In this document: piece by piece, positions 34,491 to 44,351 of the stretch
How positions within the stretch are numbered: position 1 is the stretch's first letter
Layout of the letters: every line of letters starts with the position of its first letter
From: Candidatus Cloacimonetes bacterium 4572_55
Lineage (GTDB): Bacteria > 4572-55
DNA length: 64,000 bases
Direction: 5' to 3'
NCBI GenBank assembly: GCA_002084765.1
Contig: NBMB01000003.1
Span: 185,702-249,701 of the forward strand
Notes under the pieces: model-generated
What the model was told of the DNA's origin: nothing
The model's database searches: none
What the model saw: the letters and a program-made list of their open reading frames with translations, nothing else
Made by a program: the position numbers and the translations under genes

Positions 34491-35942
34491 ATGGCAGAAA
34501 TAAATAAAACGGCTCCAGTCAAGCAACGAACTATCCGCAAGAAGTTTATGGCGTTCATTTTGTTATCCGTCATCGGAATACTCTTTTTGAACGCTGTGGT
34601 AACTATTGTCATGAAGCAGCTTGAAGGTGCTGAACTGATCGATACGAAACAGACCGAGTTGGAGCGTGATCTGAGAAGTCGGTCAAAAATATTTGCCGAA
34701 TTTGCTTCCGGTAATCTATTGTCTTTGTATCAGGCATATTACAATCCGCCATTGAGCGGGGCGGCTATCGATCCGAACCAGGCGTTTAAGGAGTATTTTG
34801 TTAAATCGATGAAAGAACGGCTGGCAAAAAATCAAGATATTGAGTATATTTATATCTATACTGTGTCTCCGGAAATGATTCTTGATTCGATTGAGCTGGA
34901 AAAAGGATTGCGTTACAGCGGTCAAAAGGCGCGAGTTGTGGACGACGATTCTTTGACGATTCGTATCAAATCAAATCAAATGAGTGTGAGCAAGATCAGT
35001 ATTGACGACAAGCCCAAATTGGATATTGTGATGCCGATCGTAGACGAATATGGGACACATGTCTATTCATTTCAATATATAATATCGTATGATGACTTGG
35101 AACGGAGTCTGACCGTTTTGAACGATCAGATCACCAAGGCAACAAACTTGAGCGTTCTAATCATAATATTATTGATGCTATTTAGTATATTGGTTTCTTA
35201 TTTTCTTGCCAGTTTTCTCGCAGAGAAGATCACGCATCCGATACAAGAGTTGGTGGAAGAGACGAGTGTCATTGCGGCAGGTAACTTTGACCACGAGGTG
35301 GACGTTGCATCAGATGATGAAGTGGGTATCTTGGCGCAGAAATTCGAGGAAATGCGTAAAGCTATCAAGCAGAACATTCGCGATATTGCGAAAAAGGCTA
35401 TGGGTCTGGAGGGAAGTCTGGAGCTGTTCAGTTTTCCCGACCTGATCAATTTTATCTGTATGGGACAGATGAAAGGCTCTCTGATCATGGAAAGTCCAAC
35501 CGCAAAGGGCAAGATTTACTTTGCAGGCGGAGATATTGTCCATGCGCATATCGGGAAAGCCATACAGGGCGAGGAGGCGATCTACAAATTTTTTGTATGG
35601 ACAAAAGGGTCATTCGAATTCGTCAACGGCTCCTCCACAGAGCTGGTGACTGTTACGGAACATTGGCAGCATCTGTTGATGGAAGGCGCTCGTCAGACAG
35701 ATGAGATGGACGTGATTCGGCATTTGATCCCAGGACCGAACTCAATCCTACAACTTTCCTCAAGACCGACAAAAGCCCAGAAAGAGATCAAACTGACAGG
35801 CGACGAGGTCGAGGCGATCCGCTTGATTCAACGAAATAAAGTTGTGTCAAAAATTGTTGAGAACAGTGCCCATGCCGAATTTGAAACTTACAAAATTTTG
35901 TATAGTCTTGTCTCGTCCGGTTTGGTCGAAGTGCTGAGCTAA
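34491..35942 (+). CDS. membrane HAMP-DUF4388 signalling protein
   Basis: A 483-residue inner-membrane protein. Membrane segments near 18-42 and 221-246 enclose a periplasmic sensor. A HAMP domain (about 245-300) and a DUF4388 domain (about 303-400; GSLELFSFPDLINFI, MKGSLIME, GKIYFAGGDIVHAHIG, GSFEFV) follow, then a helical C-terminal region. DUF4388 (PatA N-terminal-like) is found in bacterial signalling proteins. It has no kinase or cyclase domain itself and most likely passes a signal to the proteins encoded downstream. An AAAAGAGGTAAC stretch gives the ribosome site. Confidence 0.88.
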   Translation: MAEINKTAPVKQRTIRKKFMAFILLSVIGILFLNAVVTIVMKQLEGAELIDTKQTELERDLRSRSKIFAEFASGNLLSLYQAYYNPPLSGAAIDPNQAFKEYFVKSMKERLAKNQDIEYIYIYTVSPEMILDSIELEKGLRYSGQKARVVDDDSLTIRIKSNQMSVSKISIDDKPKLDIVMPIVDEYGTHVYSFQYIISYDDLERSLTVLNDQITKATNLSVLIIILLMLFSILVSYFLASFLAEKITHPIQELVEETSVIAAGNFDHEVDVASDDEVGILAQKFEEMRKAIKQNIRDIAKKAMGLEGSLELFSFPDLINFICMGQMKGSLIMESPTAKGKIYFAGGDIVHAHIGKAIQGEEAIYKFFVWTKGSFEFVNGSSTELVTVTEHWQHLLMEGARQTDEMDVIRHLIPGPNSILQLSSRPTKAQKEIKLTGDEVEAIRLIQRNKVVSKIVENSAHAEFETYKILYSLVSSGLVEVLS

Positions 35943-36031
35943 TCGGAAGATTTTCGGGCTGATAGGATGCGACGCAAGGAAACCCAGCGTCGCATCTTTA
36001 CTTAAGGAAACAGTGAGAAGGAGACTCTTAG

Positions 36032-36820
36032 GTGGGCGATTTTGAGCGACGCAATTGTGAAATAGAGACAAGAGTGAGCTATATCTCTTTCTCTGAAAAG
36101 GCACGTTTTTCGACGATAAATCATGCAATTCGTGACAGTATTAACCAAAAGCACTACCATTTGATTGTGGACTGCGCGTCTATCGTTGAGCTTGATTATC
36201 CCGAATTGGGCGAGTTGATCGGTTTAAATGGGAAATTGAAAAAACTTTCCGGTAATATGATCTTATTCAACCTTGACGAAGGGGTTGATCGGCAGCTCAA
36301 AGTGGTAGGGTTGTCAAATGTGCTGACAATCGCTGTCTCCGAAAAGGAAGCACTGGAGAAATTTCAACGGCTTTTGAATCAAGAGAGCGAATCCATGTCT
36401 ATACAATTTCCTAGCGTTATGGATTATGTTCCGGGTATCCGTTATTTGATCTCTCATACCGCACTGCTGCGCGGGTTTGACAAAAAGGACGCTTATCGAA
36501 TCGAGACCATAGTCGATGAGCTGTGCAACAACGCCATTGAGCACGGATCAGCCGACGTAAATCAGGAAAATATAAGGGTGAAATGCGTAATCGACAGCAC
36601 TAAATTGGATTTGACAATCATCGATGGGGGACATATAGACACGGCTATCGATTCGGAGAATATATTGGATAAACTGCGAGCCGCACTGATATCCACAGCC
36701 GATCCCGGAGATATGCGAGGAAGAGGTCTTCCGATCGTCTCAATGTTGGCGGATAAAGTCGACTTTTTTATCGAAGAGGGACGCGTCGCTGTTCATGTCG
36801 AGAAAAGGAAGAGCCATTAG
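36032..36820 (+). CDS. STAS-like / anti-sigma-factor-kinase (HATPase) fusion protein
   Basis: A 262-residue cytosolic protein. The N-terminal part (about 10-115) has a STAS fold pattern, but the usual phospho-acceptor SSG or ST motif reads ELDYPELGEL, without Ser or Thr. The C-terminal part (about 125-260) is an RsbW/SpoIIAB-type ATPase with N-box VDELCNNAIEHG (Asn166/167), DGGH in the G1 position and RGRGLPIV. It starts at GTG with AAGGAG eight bases upstream. In partner switching the kinase phosphorylates a free STAS protein, here probably the product of 36998-37345. The built-in, non-phosphorylatable STAS-like domain might lock or tune the kinase, which is inference. Confidence 0.88.
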   Translation: MGDFERRNCEIETRVSYISFSEKARFSTINHAIRDSINQKHYHLIVDCASIVELDYPELGELIGLNGKLKKLSGNMILFNLDEGVDRQLKVVGLSNVLTIAVSEKEALEKFQRLLNQESESMSIQFPSVMDYVPGIRYLISHTALLRGFDKKDAYRIETIVDELCNNAIEHGSADVNQENIRVKCVIDSTKLDLTIIDGGHIDTAIDSENILDKLRAALISTADPGDMRGRGLPIVSMLADKVDFFIEEGRVAVHVEKRKSH

Positions 36821-36997
36821 ACGGTATGAATCATGTATGGAAATCTGTTGAAATCGATCTCTGCATGCCCGAAAAAAAAGACTATCAAGAAGAAACCTTG
36901 ATAACGGATCATAAAAAGATAGATTTAAAAAAAAATAAATTACGGTTCTTGTGTGATCATCGAGAAATCACTTATTGGTATAGGAGGAATTTGCTTT

Positions 36998-37345
36998 ATG
37001 TCAACGGAGATTCTTATTGGGGAAAAAGACGCCGAAGTTCCCGAAAAAATAATTTTGACCTTTGACGGTTCTTTGGATGCGACGAATATTGAGAAGGTTT
37101 CAAATCAGGTTAGGAAGGTTTTAAATTCGGGAAATAAGCATATCATTGCCGATTTTAGTAAGCTGCGTTATTTGAACAGCACGGCATTGGGTCATATTAT
37201 CAGTTTTAGCCAAATGTCGAAAAAAAAAGGCGGATCGTTTGTTCTGACACATGTTCAGGACAATGTATATGAGATTTTTGATATTGTGGGCGCAACCAGT
37301 ATCTTGAAATTCTACAAAACATCGGCTGAAGCATTGGCCGCTTGA
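36998..37345 (+). CDS. STAS-domain anti-sigma-factor antagonist
   Basis: A 115-residue single STAS domain. The start at 36998 is chosen because AGGAGG lies ten bases before it; an in-frame ATG at 36953 lacks one. The fold pattern ILTFDGSLDATNIEKV, HIIADFSKLRYLNSTALG and ATSILKFYKTSAEAL is typical of SpoIIAA/RsbV-like antagonists. Ser61 in LNSTALG is the likely phosphorylation site. It is the expected substrate of the HATPase protein upstream and of a PP2C phosphatase downstream. No sigma factor gene is present in the window, so the final target is unknown. Confidence 0.92.
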   Translation: MSTEILIGEKDAEVPEKIILTFDGSLDATNIEKVSNQVRKVLNSGNKHIIADFSKLRYLNSTALGHIISFSQMSKKKGGSFVLTHVQDNVYEIFDIVGATSILKFYKTSAEALAA

Positions 37346-37426
37346 GTCTAACGGATTATTCAGTTTGGGGTGAAGCGCATTGCTTCTAAAAGTTTTATCA
37401 TCATGTTGAATTGAGAGGCGGATCAC

Positions 37427-39820
37427 ATGAATCTGTTCGCCGGATTAAGCCTACGAAATAAGCTGATCATTTCCTTCCTTATAATATTGGCAATGATCAC
37501 GGTTACAATTGTTATCGTGAATTTTCGCAGTGTGGAAATCGAGCGGAAAATTTTAGCGGAACGTGAAGACAACATAGCACTATTTGAGGTGGTCTTAGAC
37601 TCAAAATTGGAGCATCTGAAAGGCTTTGTGAAAAATTTTGCTCTTCATCCCGAGCTGATCGAATTGGTATCGAACGCTCCTCAAGACTCTTTAGTTGAGG
37701 AGAAAATCTATCATTGGCTTCGCACGTATTTGGGCGATTCCACCATCCACTTGATTACAGTCACAAATTCTGAGGGATGGGTTATTGCCAACGCTGCGAA
37801 TATCCACGGCAACAAGAAAAAAAGTCGCTCGCTTTCTCTCTTTGTGACTCAGGCGATTAAAGGCGATTTGGTCAGCGGCTTCGAGCGGATAAGCCGAAGA
37901 GATTTGCAGGATGAGGGGTTGGAATATCTGCTCTATATCAATCAGAATGAGGTCATTAATTCGGGCATCATCCTAAAAGCGACAGCCCCTATTACATATA
38001 ATCGGCGTGTCATTGGTACGATCAGCGCGGGTTATGTTCTAAATAACGACACCGTTTTAGTCAAAACTTGTAGGGAAAAAATAAACAATGTATTGGAAAC
38101 TGCGATCTATAACCAAAATTATAAAATTTCTTCCAGTGGAACTATTCTTCCAAACTATATATCCGAAATCGACATAGTAAACAAACATCTGGATGAGTCC
38201 TGCTTTGTGTGGGAGAACGCGGGTAGCGATTATATTCTATCCAAAAAATATATTACGGATATCAAAGGGAAGGAGATCGGCCATTTGGTTTTGGTCGAAT
38301 GGGATCCGGTTTTTGACTCGTATCAGTTTCGACGCAAGTTGCTATTGGTTTTGTTTGTTATTATGGCTATCCTAATCGGTAGTTTCTCGCTATTTATTCT
38401 TGACCGTCATTTTTCCGAACCGGTTAAAGAATTTAAAAAGGCGATATCCGGAGCGGAGAGAGGTGATTTTTCGGCTCGAATTTCCTGTACAGGCGAGGAC
38501 GAGCTCGGGCAGTTGGGACGTTGTTTCAACAGTATGATAAATAAGATCGAGGGAATGGTCGATCAGGAACGGAGTCGACGAGAAGACCTGAAACTGTTGA
38601 ATGACTCCACAAAAATTATTAGCGTCATCGTCGATTTGGAGATGTTATGGCATCAGATATTAGAGCGCGTGATTGTCGTGCTGAAGGTCGAGGGATGTTC
38701 GTTATATATGAAAGACCCTCATACAGGTCAGCTGGAATGTAAAACAACCGGCAGTTCCGGAGCTGGAGGCATAGAGGCTAATCTGATTAAAGCGGGAGAA
38801 CACCTCGCGAAGAAAGCACTAAAAAGCGGTGAATCCAAGACCGAAAGGATTGATCGTGAAAATGAAAAACAGGGCCGATTATTCGATGCTTTACTTTCAG
38901 CACCGCTGATTGCCCGCGGTGAGGCGATCGGTGCTCTGAATATTTATAACAAAGAATCCGGTCAGAATTTTTCTTCAGACGATATCAGCCTTTTGACCAC
39001 TCTGGCTGGACAAGCCGCGATTTCGATCAACAACGCCACTCTGTATAAAGAGGTGGGCGAGCAGGAACGGATGAAGAAGGAACTGGAAATCGCCAGATCA
39101 ATCCAAAAAGAGCTGAGACCCGCCAATTTACCAAAAATAGAAAATCTAAATTTGACAGGAACAATGAAGAATATCAAGGAGACCGGTAGTAATTTTTTAG
39201 ATTTTTATCCCAACGACGACGGATCCAGAGTGGTCATTGCTATAGGTATCGTCTTTACGAAGGGGGTGGAGGCTCAGATCATAAAAATGATGTGCAAAAC
39301 GGTGTTGCAATGTTTTGCGGACCAGTTCCATTCTCCGAAAAAAGTACTGACCCTCGTGAATGAAATATTAGCCGGTAACTTGGGAGAAAAAGAGTTGATG
39401 ACGCTTTTTTACGGCGTATGGGTCTCGAAAAATTCACGATTTACTTATGGCAATGCCGGGCACGAATTTCCCATATTTTATCAATCGATCGAAAATAAAT
39501 GCTCAGAACTTAAAGAACGGGGACGACTGATCGGTAAATCCGAAGAGGATTTTGACTTACATGTCAAAGATGTCGATCTGACGATTAATAAAGACGACAA
39601 ATTGATTCTCTTCACACCCGGTCTTGTTAATGCAATGAATAGCAACGGCGTCCCTTTCGGAACGCCGAGTTTGATTGATTTGATTCATAAGAACGATCAT
39701 TTGGACGCGCCGGAATTGCATAAGGCCATTTTGGATGCCATAAAAATGTATCAAAAGCAAGTCAAGCCGACGGAAGATATGACACTTCTGGTGATGCAAG
39801 GTCGTCAAAGGGTACGTTAA
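37427..39820 (+). CDS. membrane sensor with HAMP, GAF and a degenerate SpoIIE/PP2C phosphatase domain
   Basis: A 797-residue protein. The N-terminal TM (about 12-32), periplasmic sensor, second TM (about 303-325), HAMP (about 325-380), GAF (about 400-545) and a C-terminal SpoIIE-like domain (about 555-797) are ordered as in the next gene. The metal-binding residues are lost: GGDYYDF is GSNFLDF (Asn589), GDVSGKG is GIVFTKG (Ile608), TDG is TPG (Pro731); only the last Asp, in TEDMTLL (784), stays. It therefore should not dephosphorylate anything, though the fold looks intact and the reading frame is open. It may bind the STAS protein or regulate its active paralogue. Confidence 0.88.
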   Translation: MNLFAGLSLRNKLIISFLIILAMITVTIVIVNFRSVEIERKILAEREDNIALFEVVLDSKLEHLKGFVKNFALHPELIELVSNAPQDSLVEEKIYHWLRTYLGDSTIHLITVTNSEGWVIANAANIHGNKKKSRSLSLFVTQAIKGDLVSGFERISRRDLQDEGLEYLLYINQNEVINSGIILKATAPITYNRRVIGTISAGYVLNNDTVLVKTCREKINNVLETAIYNQNYKISSSGTILPNYISEIDIVNKHLDESCFVWENAGSDYILSKKYITDIKGKEIGHLVLVEWDPVFDSYQFRRKLLLVLFVIMAILIGSFSLFILDRHFSEPVKEFKKAISGAERGDFSARISCTGEDELGQLGRCFNSMINKIEGMVDQERSRREDLKLLNDSTKIISVIVDLEMLWHQILERVIVVLKVEGCSLYMKDPHTGQLECKTTGSSGAGGIEANLIKAGEHLAKKALKSGESKTERIDRENEKQGRLFDALLSAPLIARGEAIGALNIYNKESGQNFSSDDISLLTTLAGQAAISINNATLYKEVGEQERMKKELEIARSIQKELRPANLPKIENLNLTGTMKNIKETGSNFLDFYPNDDGSRVVIAIGIVFTKGVEAQIIKMMCKTVLQCFADQFHSPKKVLTLVNEILAGNLGEKELMTLFYGVWVSKNSRFTYGNAGHEFPIFYQSIENKCSELKERGRLIGKSEEDFDLHVKDVDLTINKDDKLILFTPGLVNAMNSNGVPFGTPSLIDLIHKNDHLDAPELHKAILDAIKMYQKQVKPTEDMTLLVMQGRQRVR

Positions 39821-39949
39821 AAAACGGACGCCTCACGCTACCACCCACTTTCTCGTCACATCGGCGTGGCTTTCCTTGACTTTCCCCCTTTTTTATTTTT
39901 TATTAACTAAGAATCGAAGATAAGGTAAATCGAAGAGAGGTCAAGCAAC

Positions 39950-42499
39950 ATGCTATTCAAAACATTGCGATTTAGAATCTTGATTATTCTATTTTTAGTT
40001 GCTTCCCTAGCAATCATGGCGGTGACGATCAATTCTCTTTTTTCTATCGCCGATCTAATTGATGCACGATCGAAAAAAACCGAGCAAGCTGATTATCAGA
40101 TCATAAGCACAATTGTGCATGATACTGTTCGGGAATTGCAATTTACGACGGAATATTTATCGACTCATCCCTTGATTGGAAAAATCCTGAGCTACAATCC
40201 TCAGGACACTTCCAGAGCTTACGATCCCGGATTTGATCTGGGAAATATCCCCTCGCTGGACAACAAGCGTCCGGAATTGAAAAATTTGGCAACCGGTCTG
40301 TCGAACTACAATATTTTGGGATTGTTCGACTCGAAAGGGAATCTGATCGATTCCAAAGGTTTGGCTGAAGGGGAATCGACCAAGCTAAATGAGTGGATAA
40401 AGAAAAATCAAACGTCATCGACCTCGTTGGACATTCTTACGTTGCCTGCCTGGGAGATATCGTCGGTCACTCGCAAACAATTATTCTCTCGGCATCACTG
40501 CATCCTGTTGATCTCTAAGAAACCGATCTACACAAGTTCCCAATCCCATTCGGATGACGAACTGATGGGATGGCTGATTGTGGGTCAGGCTTTGAACATC
40601 TCCCGGTCGGATTTCCTTGACCGCATGCAGAACGCGTTTGGTGTGACAAAAGAGCTACTCTTTTTTATGTACTCCCACCCGATTTTTTCGATTCATATCG
40701 ACAACAAACAGTTTCAAAACGATTTTTATAATAAGGTCAAAACGAATCCAAAAAATGGCGTAAGTTCCTATATGGCATCGCTCTCATCGAGGTTTCGTTT
40801 TGTTGAGATTCCGTTGAATGTCGCTTCGAGCAATGGTTCTTCCGGTGGGAAAAATAAAGAGACGTCAATGCTTATCGGCATTGGTGGATATAGAATGTCA
40901 TTAAGCAAAAATGAACTGAATTTGCTTCTCACATTATTCATAGTTGCATTGTTTGGCATTATTGCCACGGGCTTGACTTCTTTTTATCTGACCGAAGCCG
41001 TCTTCAAACCAATCCGAAACCTGATCGATTCTATGAATAGAGTTGAGGAGGGTGATCTCACGGTTTCCATCGACGTCCGAACAAAGGATGAATTCGGGGA
41101 ATTGGCGCAGAGCTTTAATAATTTTATGGATCGACTTCACGGCATGATCCAGAATGAAACCCGTTATGTCAAGGAATTGGAAATGATCAATGAGTTTGGA
41201 CGCGATATCACCGAGGACTTAAATCACGACTCGCTATTACAAAAAATTATTGAAACCACATTAAAAATGATGGCTGTTCGTCGATGTTCTCTTTGGTTGG
41301 TGTCCCAGGATGAAAAATCGATTCAGAACAGCGTTACCCGTGGGATCGCCATATTTGATAGCATAGAAAAGCCAAGCGTCCAAATGGGTCAGGGGATTGT
41401 GGGAACTGTAGCGGAGACAGGAAAGTCTATACTTATCAATGACTTGCGTGAGAGTGAAGAATTTTCGGAAACCGAGAACCCGGAATATCTCGGAGTCCGA
41501 TCCATCCTCGCCGTGCCGCTGATCGCCTCCAACAAAAAGATAGGTGTATTGGTGGTGAGTAAGGAAGCCCCGAACAAATTCGACGTTGACGATAAAAATC
41601 TACTATCCACTTTGGCGGGACAAGCCGGCGTCGGTATCCACAATGCAAATCTCTATAGCAGGGTAGCCGAGACAAAGCAGATTGAGAGCGAGCTGAATAT
41701 TTATCGAAAATTGCAGATGCGGCTGATTCCTAATCGCGTGCCGTTGGTGAAAGGATTGAGTATCCACGGCAGTATGATTCCAGCAAAAGAGGTTGGCGGC
41801 GATTATTATGATTTTATATTTTCCAAGGACGGCACCGAGAATGTCGGTATTGTGATCGGGGACGTCTCCGGAAAAGGTGTGTCCGCGGGATTGATTATGA
41901 TGCGTACGCGTACGATCTTGCACGCGTTGGCTGCCAGCAATTTTTCACCCCAGCAATCCTTGATCAAGCTGAACGAATTTCTCGCATCCACCGTTGAAGT
42001 TGGCAAGTTTATGACCCTTCTTTATCTGTTATGGGAACCAGACAAGCGGAAGATGTCCTACGCGGCCGCGGGCCACGAGCATATTTTGATATTCAAAGCA
42101 AGCTCCGGAGAATGCCTCTGCATAAAATCGGGTGGAATTGCGGTCGGTATGGTCGATGATATCAGCGCATTGACAAAGGAGCATGAGTTAGACCTCCAGA
42201 CCGGCGACGTTATCGTGTTGTATACAGACGGCGTTACAGAGGCGGAAAATTTTTCTGGTGAGCGATACGAACTGGATCGATTGATTGCATTGGTCGTTCA
42301 GCACGGCATGACTCCTGCGAAAGAGTTGCATAAAACCATAGTCGACGACATTTACGATTTTACTGGCGACGCGGAGCAATGGGATGACATCACTCTGCTG
42401 GTGATGAAGATTGGTGAAGTCAGCGACACTGGCGATGACGATGAAGGAAGTTACTTCATTGATGATGAGGTCGAATTGCAGTTTTCGTCTTTGATGTAA
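39950..42499 (+). CDS. membrane sensor with HAMP, GAF and active SpoIIE-type PP2C phosphatase
   Basis: An 849-residue membrane-bound serine phosphatase. A TM near 8-32, a periplasmic sensor to about 325, a second TM, HAMP (about 345-400), GAF (about 415-570) and a SpoIIE/RsbU domain (about 600-830) are seen. All metal-binding motifs are present: GGDYYDF (Asp618), GDVSGKG (Asp638), YTDGVTEA (Asp760) and DDITLLV (Asp813). It most likely dephosphorylates the STAS antagonist of 36998-37345 when its sensor is triggered. Same architecture as its degenerate neighbour, pointing to tandem duplication. An acidic tail (GDDDEGSYFIDDE) closes the protein. Confidence 0.94.
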   Translation: MLFKTLRFRILIILFLVASLAIMAVTINSLFSIADLIDARSKKTEQADYQIISTIVHDTVRELQFTTEYLSTHPLIGKILSYNPQDTSRAYDPGFDLGNIPSLDNKRPELKNLATGLSNYNILGLFDSKGNLIDSKGLAEGESTKLNEWIKKNQTSSTSLDILTLPAWEISSVTRKQLFSRHHCILLISKKPIYTSSQSHSDDELMGWLIVGQALNISRSDFLDRMQNAFGVTKELLFFMYSHPIFSIHIDNKQFQNDFYNKVKTNPKNGVSSYMASLSSRFRFVEIPLNVASSNGSSGGKNKETSMLIGIGGYRMSLSKNELNLLLTLFIVALFGIIATGLTSFYLTEAVFKPIRNLIDSMNRVEEGDLTVSIDVRTKDEFGELAQSFNNFMDRLHGMIQNETRYVKELEMINEFGRDITEDLNHDSLLQKIIETTLKMMAVRRCSLWLVSQDEKSIQNSVTRGIAIFDSIEKPSVQMGQGIVGTVAETGKSILINDLRESEEFSETENPEYLGVRSILAVPLIASNKKIGVLVVSKEAPNKFDVDDKNLLSTLAGQAGVGIHNANLYSRVAETKQIESELNIYRKLQMRLIPNRVPLVKGLSIHGSMIPAKEVGGDYYDFIFSKDGTENVGIVIGDVSGKGVSAGLIMMRTRTILHALAASNFSPQQSLIKLNEFLASTVEVGKFMTLLYLLWEPDKRKMSYAAAGHEHILIFKASSGECLCIKSGGIAVGMVDDISALTKEHELDLQTGDVIVLYTDGVTEAENFSGERYELDRLIALVVQHGMTPAKELHKTIVDDIYDFTGDAEQWDDITLLVMKIGEVSDTGDDDEGSYFIDDEVELQFSSLM

Positions 42500-42526
42500 T
42501 TTTTTGACGCGGAAAATGGATTTTCT

Positions 42527-44341
42527 ATGTCCTCTAAAAAAATATTAATGGTTGACGACGACGCCTTTATTCGGGACTATTTAGGAGAATTTTTAAAATT
42601 CTATGGATTCGAGATTGTAAAAGCCTCTACCGGTGTAGAGGCTCTATCTATTTATCAGGCGGAAGAATTTAACCTGATCATCTCCGATATGTCTATGCCA
42701 GAGATGGACGGCATTCAACTGATCCGGGAATTGAAAACCAACTATCATTGCAAAATCCCTATTCTCTTTTTAACGGCAAACGACAAAGTGGATACCGCTG
42801 TCGAAGCAATGAGATTGGGCGCGACCGATTATATCTTCAAAGAAGAAAATATTCAGGAAACGATCCTACTCGCGGTCAACAGGGCTATACAGGAGCAGGA
42901 GATCGAATTTGAACGGAGAAGATTGGCAGAAAAAAATACTCAGCTTGTCGCAGACCTTCGTATCAAAAATTCGGAATTGGAGAACTTTAATCAGAAAAAT
43001 ATGGAACTGCTCGATCAGTTGCAATGCCTAAACGAAGAGTTGGAAGATCGAATCCGAAAAGCTACTTTTGATCTGAGGAGCGTCAATGAACAGCTAAACC
43101 AGCGGCTGGCGGAACTTTCCGCGCTGTATGAAGTCAGCCAGGCGGTCAGCTCAGTGATGAACCTCGGAGAGTTGCTCGATCTGGTGATGGCAAAAAGCAA
43201 AGAGGTGATGAAGGCGGAAGCCAGTTCGTTAATGCTCCTCAACCAGCAAAAATCCCATCTGATATTTTATGTGGCAAAGGGCGAAAAAAAGAATGCGTTG
43301 AAGTCGATTGACGTGCCGGTGGACGATAATAGCATATCCGGATGGGTCGCAAAAAACGCAAAACCTCTTTTGATTCCAGACGCTTATAAAGACGCCAGAT
43401 TTAATCCAGAGTATGATAAAAAAACAGGTTTTCGCACCACATCCGCGCTATGTGTCCCGCTTCTTAACAAAGAAGCGGTAATCGGAATCGTGATGGTATT
43501 GAACCACATAAAAAGGCGGGCGTTTAACGAGACTGATCTCAATACCTTTACGGCATTTGCCAACCAGGCGACAATCGCCATTGAAAATGCGAGATTGTAT
43601 GAGGTCCAAAAGCAGACTGCAGATGAACTGCGAGACGCGTTGGAAAGAGAACGCCGCATCACGATCGAAAAAGAAAAAATGGGTAAGTATATCCCGCAAG
43701 ATCTGATTGACGATATTCAAAAAAATAGAGAAGAAAAGTTGGCGTTAGGTGGAAAGAGTGTAAGTGCGACGATCCTATTTTCCGATATTCAAGGATTTAC
43801 ACGCATATCAGAGGAGGTCGAGCCTCAGCGAGTCATCGATTTTTTAAATCAATATATGACCGAAATGACCGATCTGATCGAAAAATACGACGGGGTGCTG
43901 GATAAATTTATCGGCGACGGCATTATGGCTGTCTTTATTGATAGAAATTTGACCGGTACCAACCACCATGCGTTGAGAGCCGTCAAAGCCGGTATCGCCA
44001 TGCAGATGTCGTGTCGTCAGATCACACGGAGCTGGGAAGAGCGAAAATTCGGTAGCCTGAATATCAGGATCGGGATCAATTCGGGCAATGTGGTATCGGG
44101 CAATATCGGATCGGAAAAACGGATGGATTATACCGTAATTGGAGATAATGTCAACCTCTCCTCTCGATTGGAAGCCGCCTGTCCAGTGGGTCAAATTCTG
44201 ATTAGCGATTCGACTTATCGAATGATTCAGGGACGAGTTAAGGTCAAAAAAATCAATGTGATCACTGTCAAAAATCGAAAGCAACCGGTTCAACCCTTTG
44301 TTGTGGATCCTACAGAAAACAATGTTTTGTGTGACCCTTAA
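42527..44341 (+). CDS. response regulator with GAF and class III nucleotide cyclase domains
   Basis: A 604-residue cytosolic protein. The receiver domain (1-122) has Asp54 in ISDMSMPEMDG and a Lys in DYIFKEEN. A coiled coil (about 125-200) leads to GAF (about 205-365), then a cyclase domain (about 405-590) with the metal-binding Asp420 (FSDIQGFT) and Asp464 (FIGDGIMAVF) and the adenine-site-like YTVIGDNVNLSSRLEA. It likely makes cAMP (cGMP not excluded) under control of phosphorylation and a GAF ligand. No histidine kinase is in this cluster. It starts 27 bp after the phosphatase gene. Confidence 0.93.
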   Translation: MSSKKILMVDDDAFIRDYLGEFLKFYGFEIVKASTGVEALSIYQAEEFNLIISDMSMPEMDGIQLIRELKTNYHCKIPILFLTANDKVDTAVEAMRLGATDYIFKEENIQETILLAVNRAIQEQEIEFERRRLAEKNTQLVADLRIKNSELENFNQKNMELLDQLQCLNEELEDRIRKATFDLRSVNEQLNQRLAELSALYEVSQAVSSVMNLGELLDLVMAKSKEVMKAEASSLMLLNQQKSHLIFYVAKGEKKNALKSIDVPVDDNSISGWVAKNAKPLLIPDAYKDARFNPEYDKKTGFRTTSALCVPLLNKEAVIGIVMVLNHIKRRAFNETDLNTFTAFANQATIAIENARLYEVQKQTADELRDALERERRITIEKEKMGKYIPQDLIDDIQKNREEKLALGGKSVSATILFSDIQGFTRISEEVEPQRVIDFLNQYMTEMTDLIEKYDGVLDKFIGDGIMAVFIDRNLTGTNHHALRAVKAGIAMQMSCRQITRSWEERKFGSLNIRIGINSGNVVSGNIGSEKRMDYTVIGDNVNLSSRLEAACPVGQILISDSTYRMIQGRVKVKKINVITVKNRKQPVQPFVVDPTENNVLCDP

Positions 44342-44351
44342 TCCTGTGCCA

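Noticed and set aside
36826-37065. 79-residue plus-strand frame between the HATPase fusion and the STAS gene
   Set aside because: Highly charged, overlaps the STAS gene in another frame, and lacks a ribosome site.
37427-39820. Degenerate phosphatase gene as a pseudogene
   Set aside because: The frame is intact over 797 codons with conserved sensor, HAMP and GAF parts, so it is more likely a functional non-catalytic protein.
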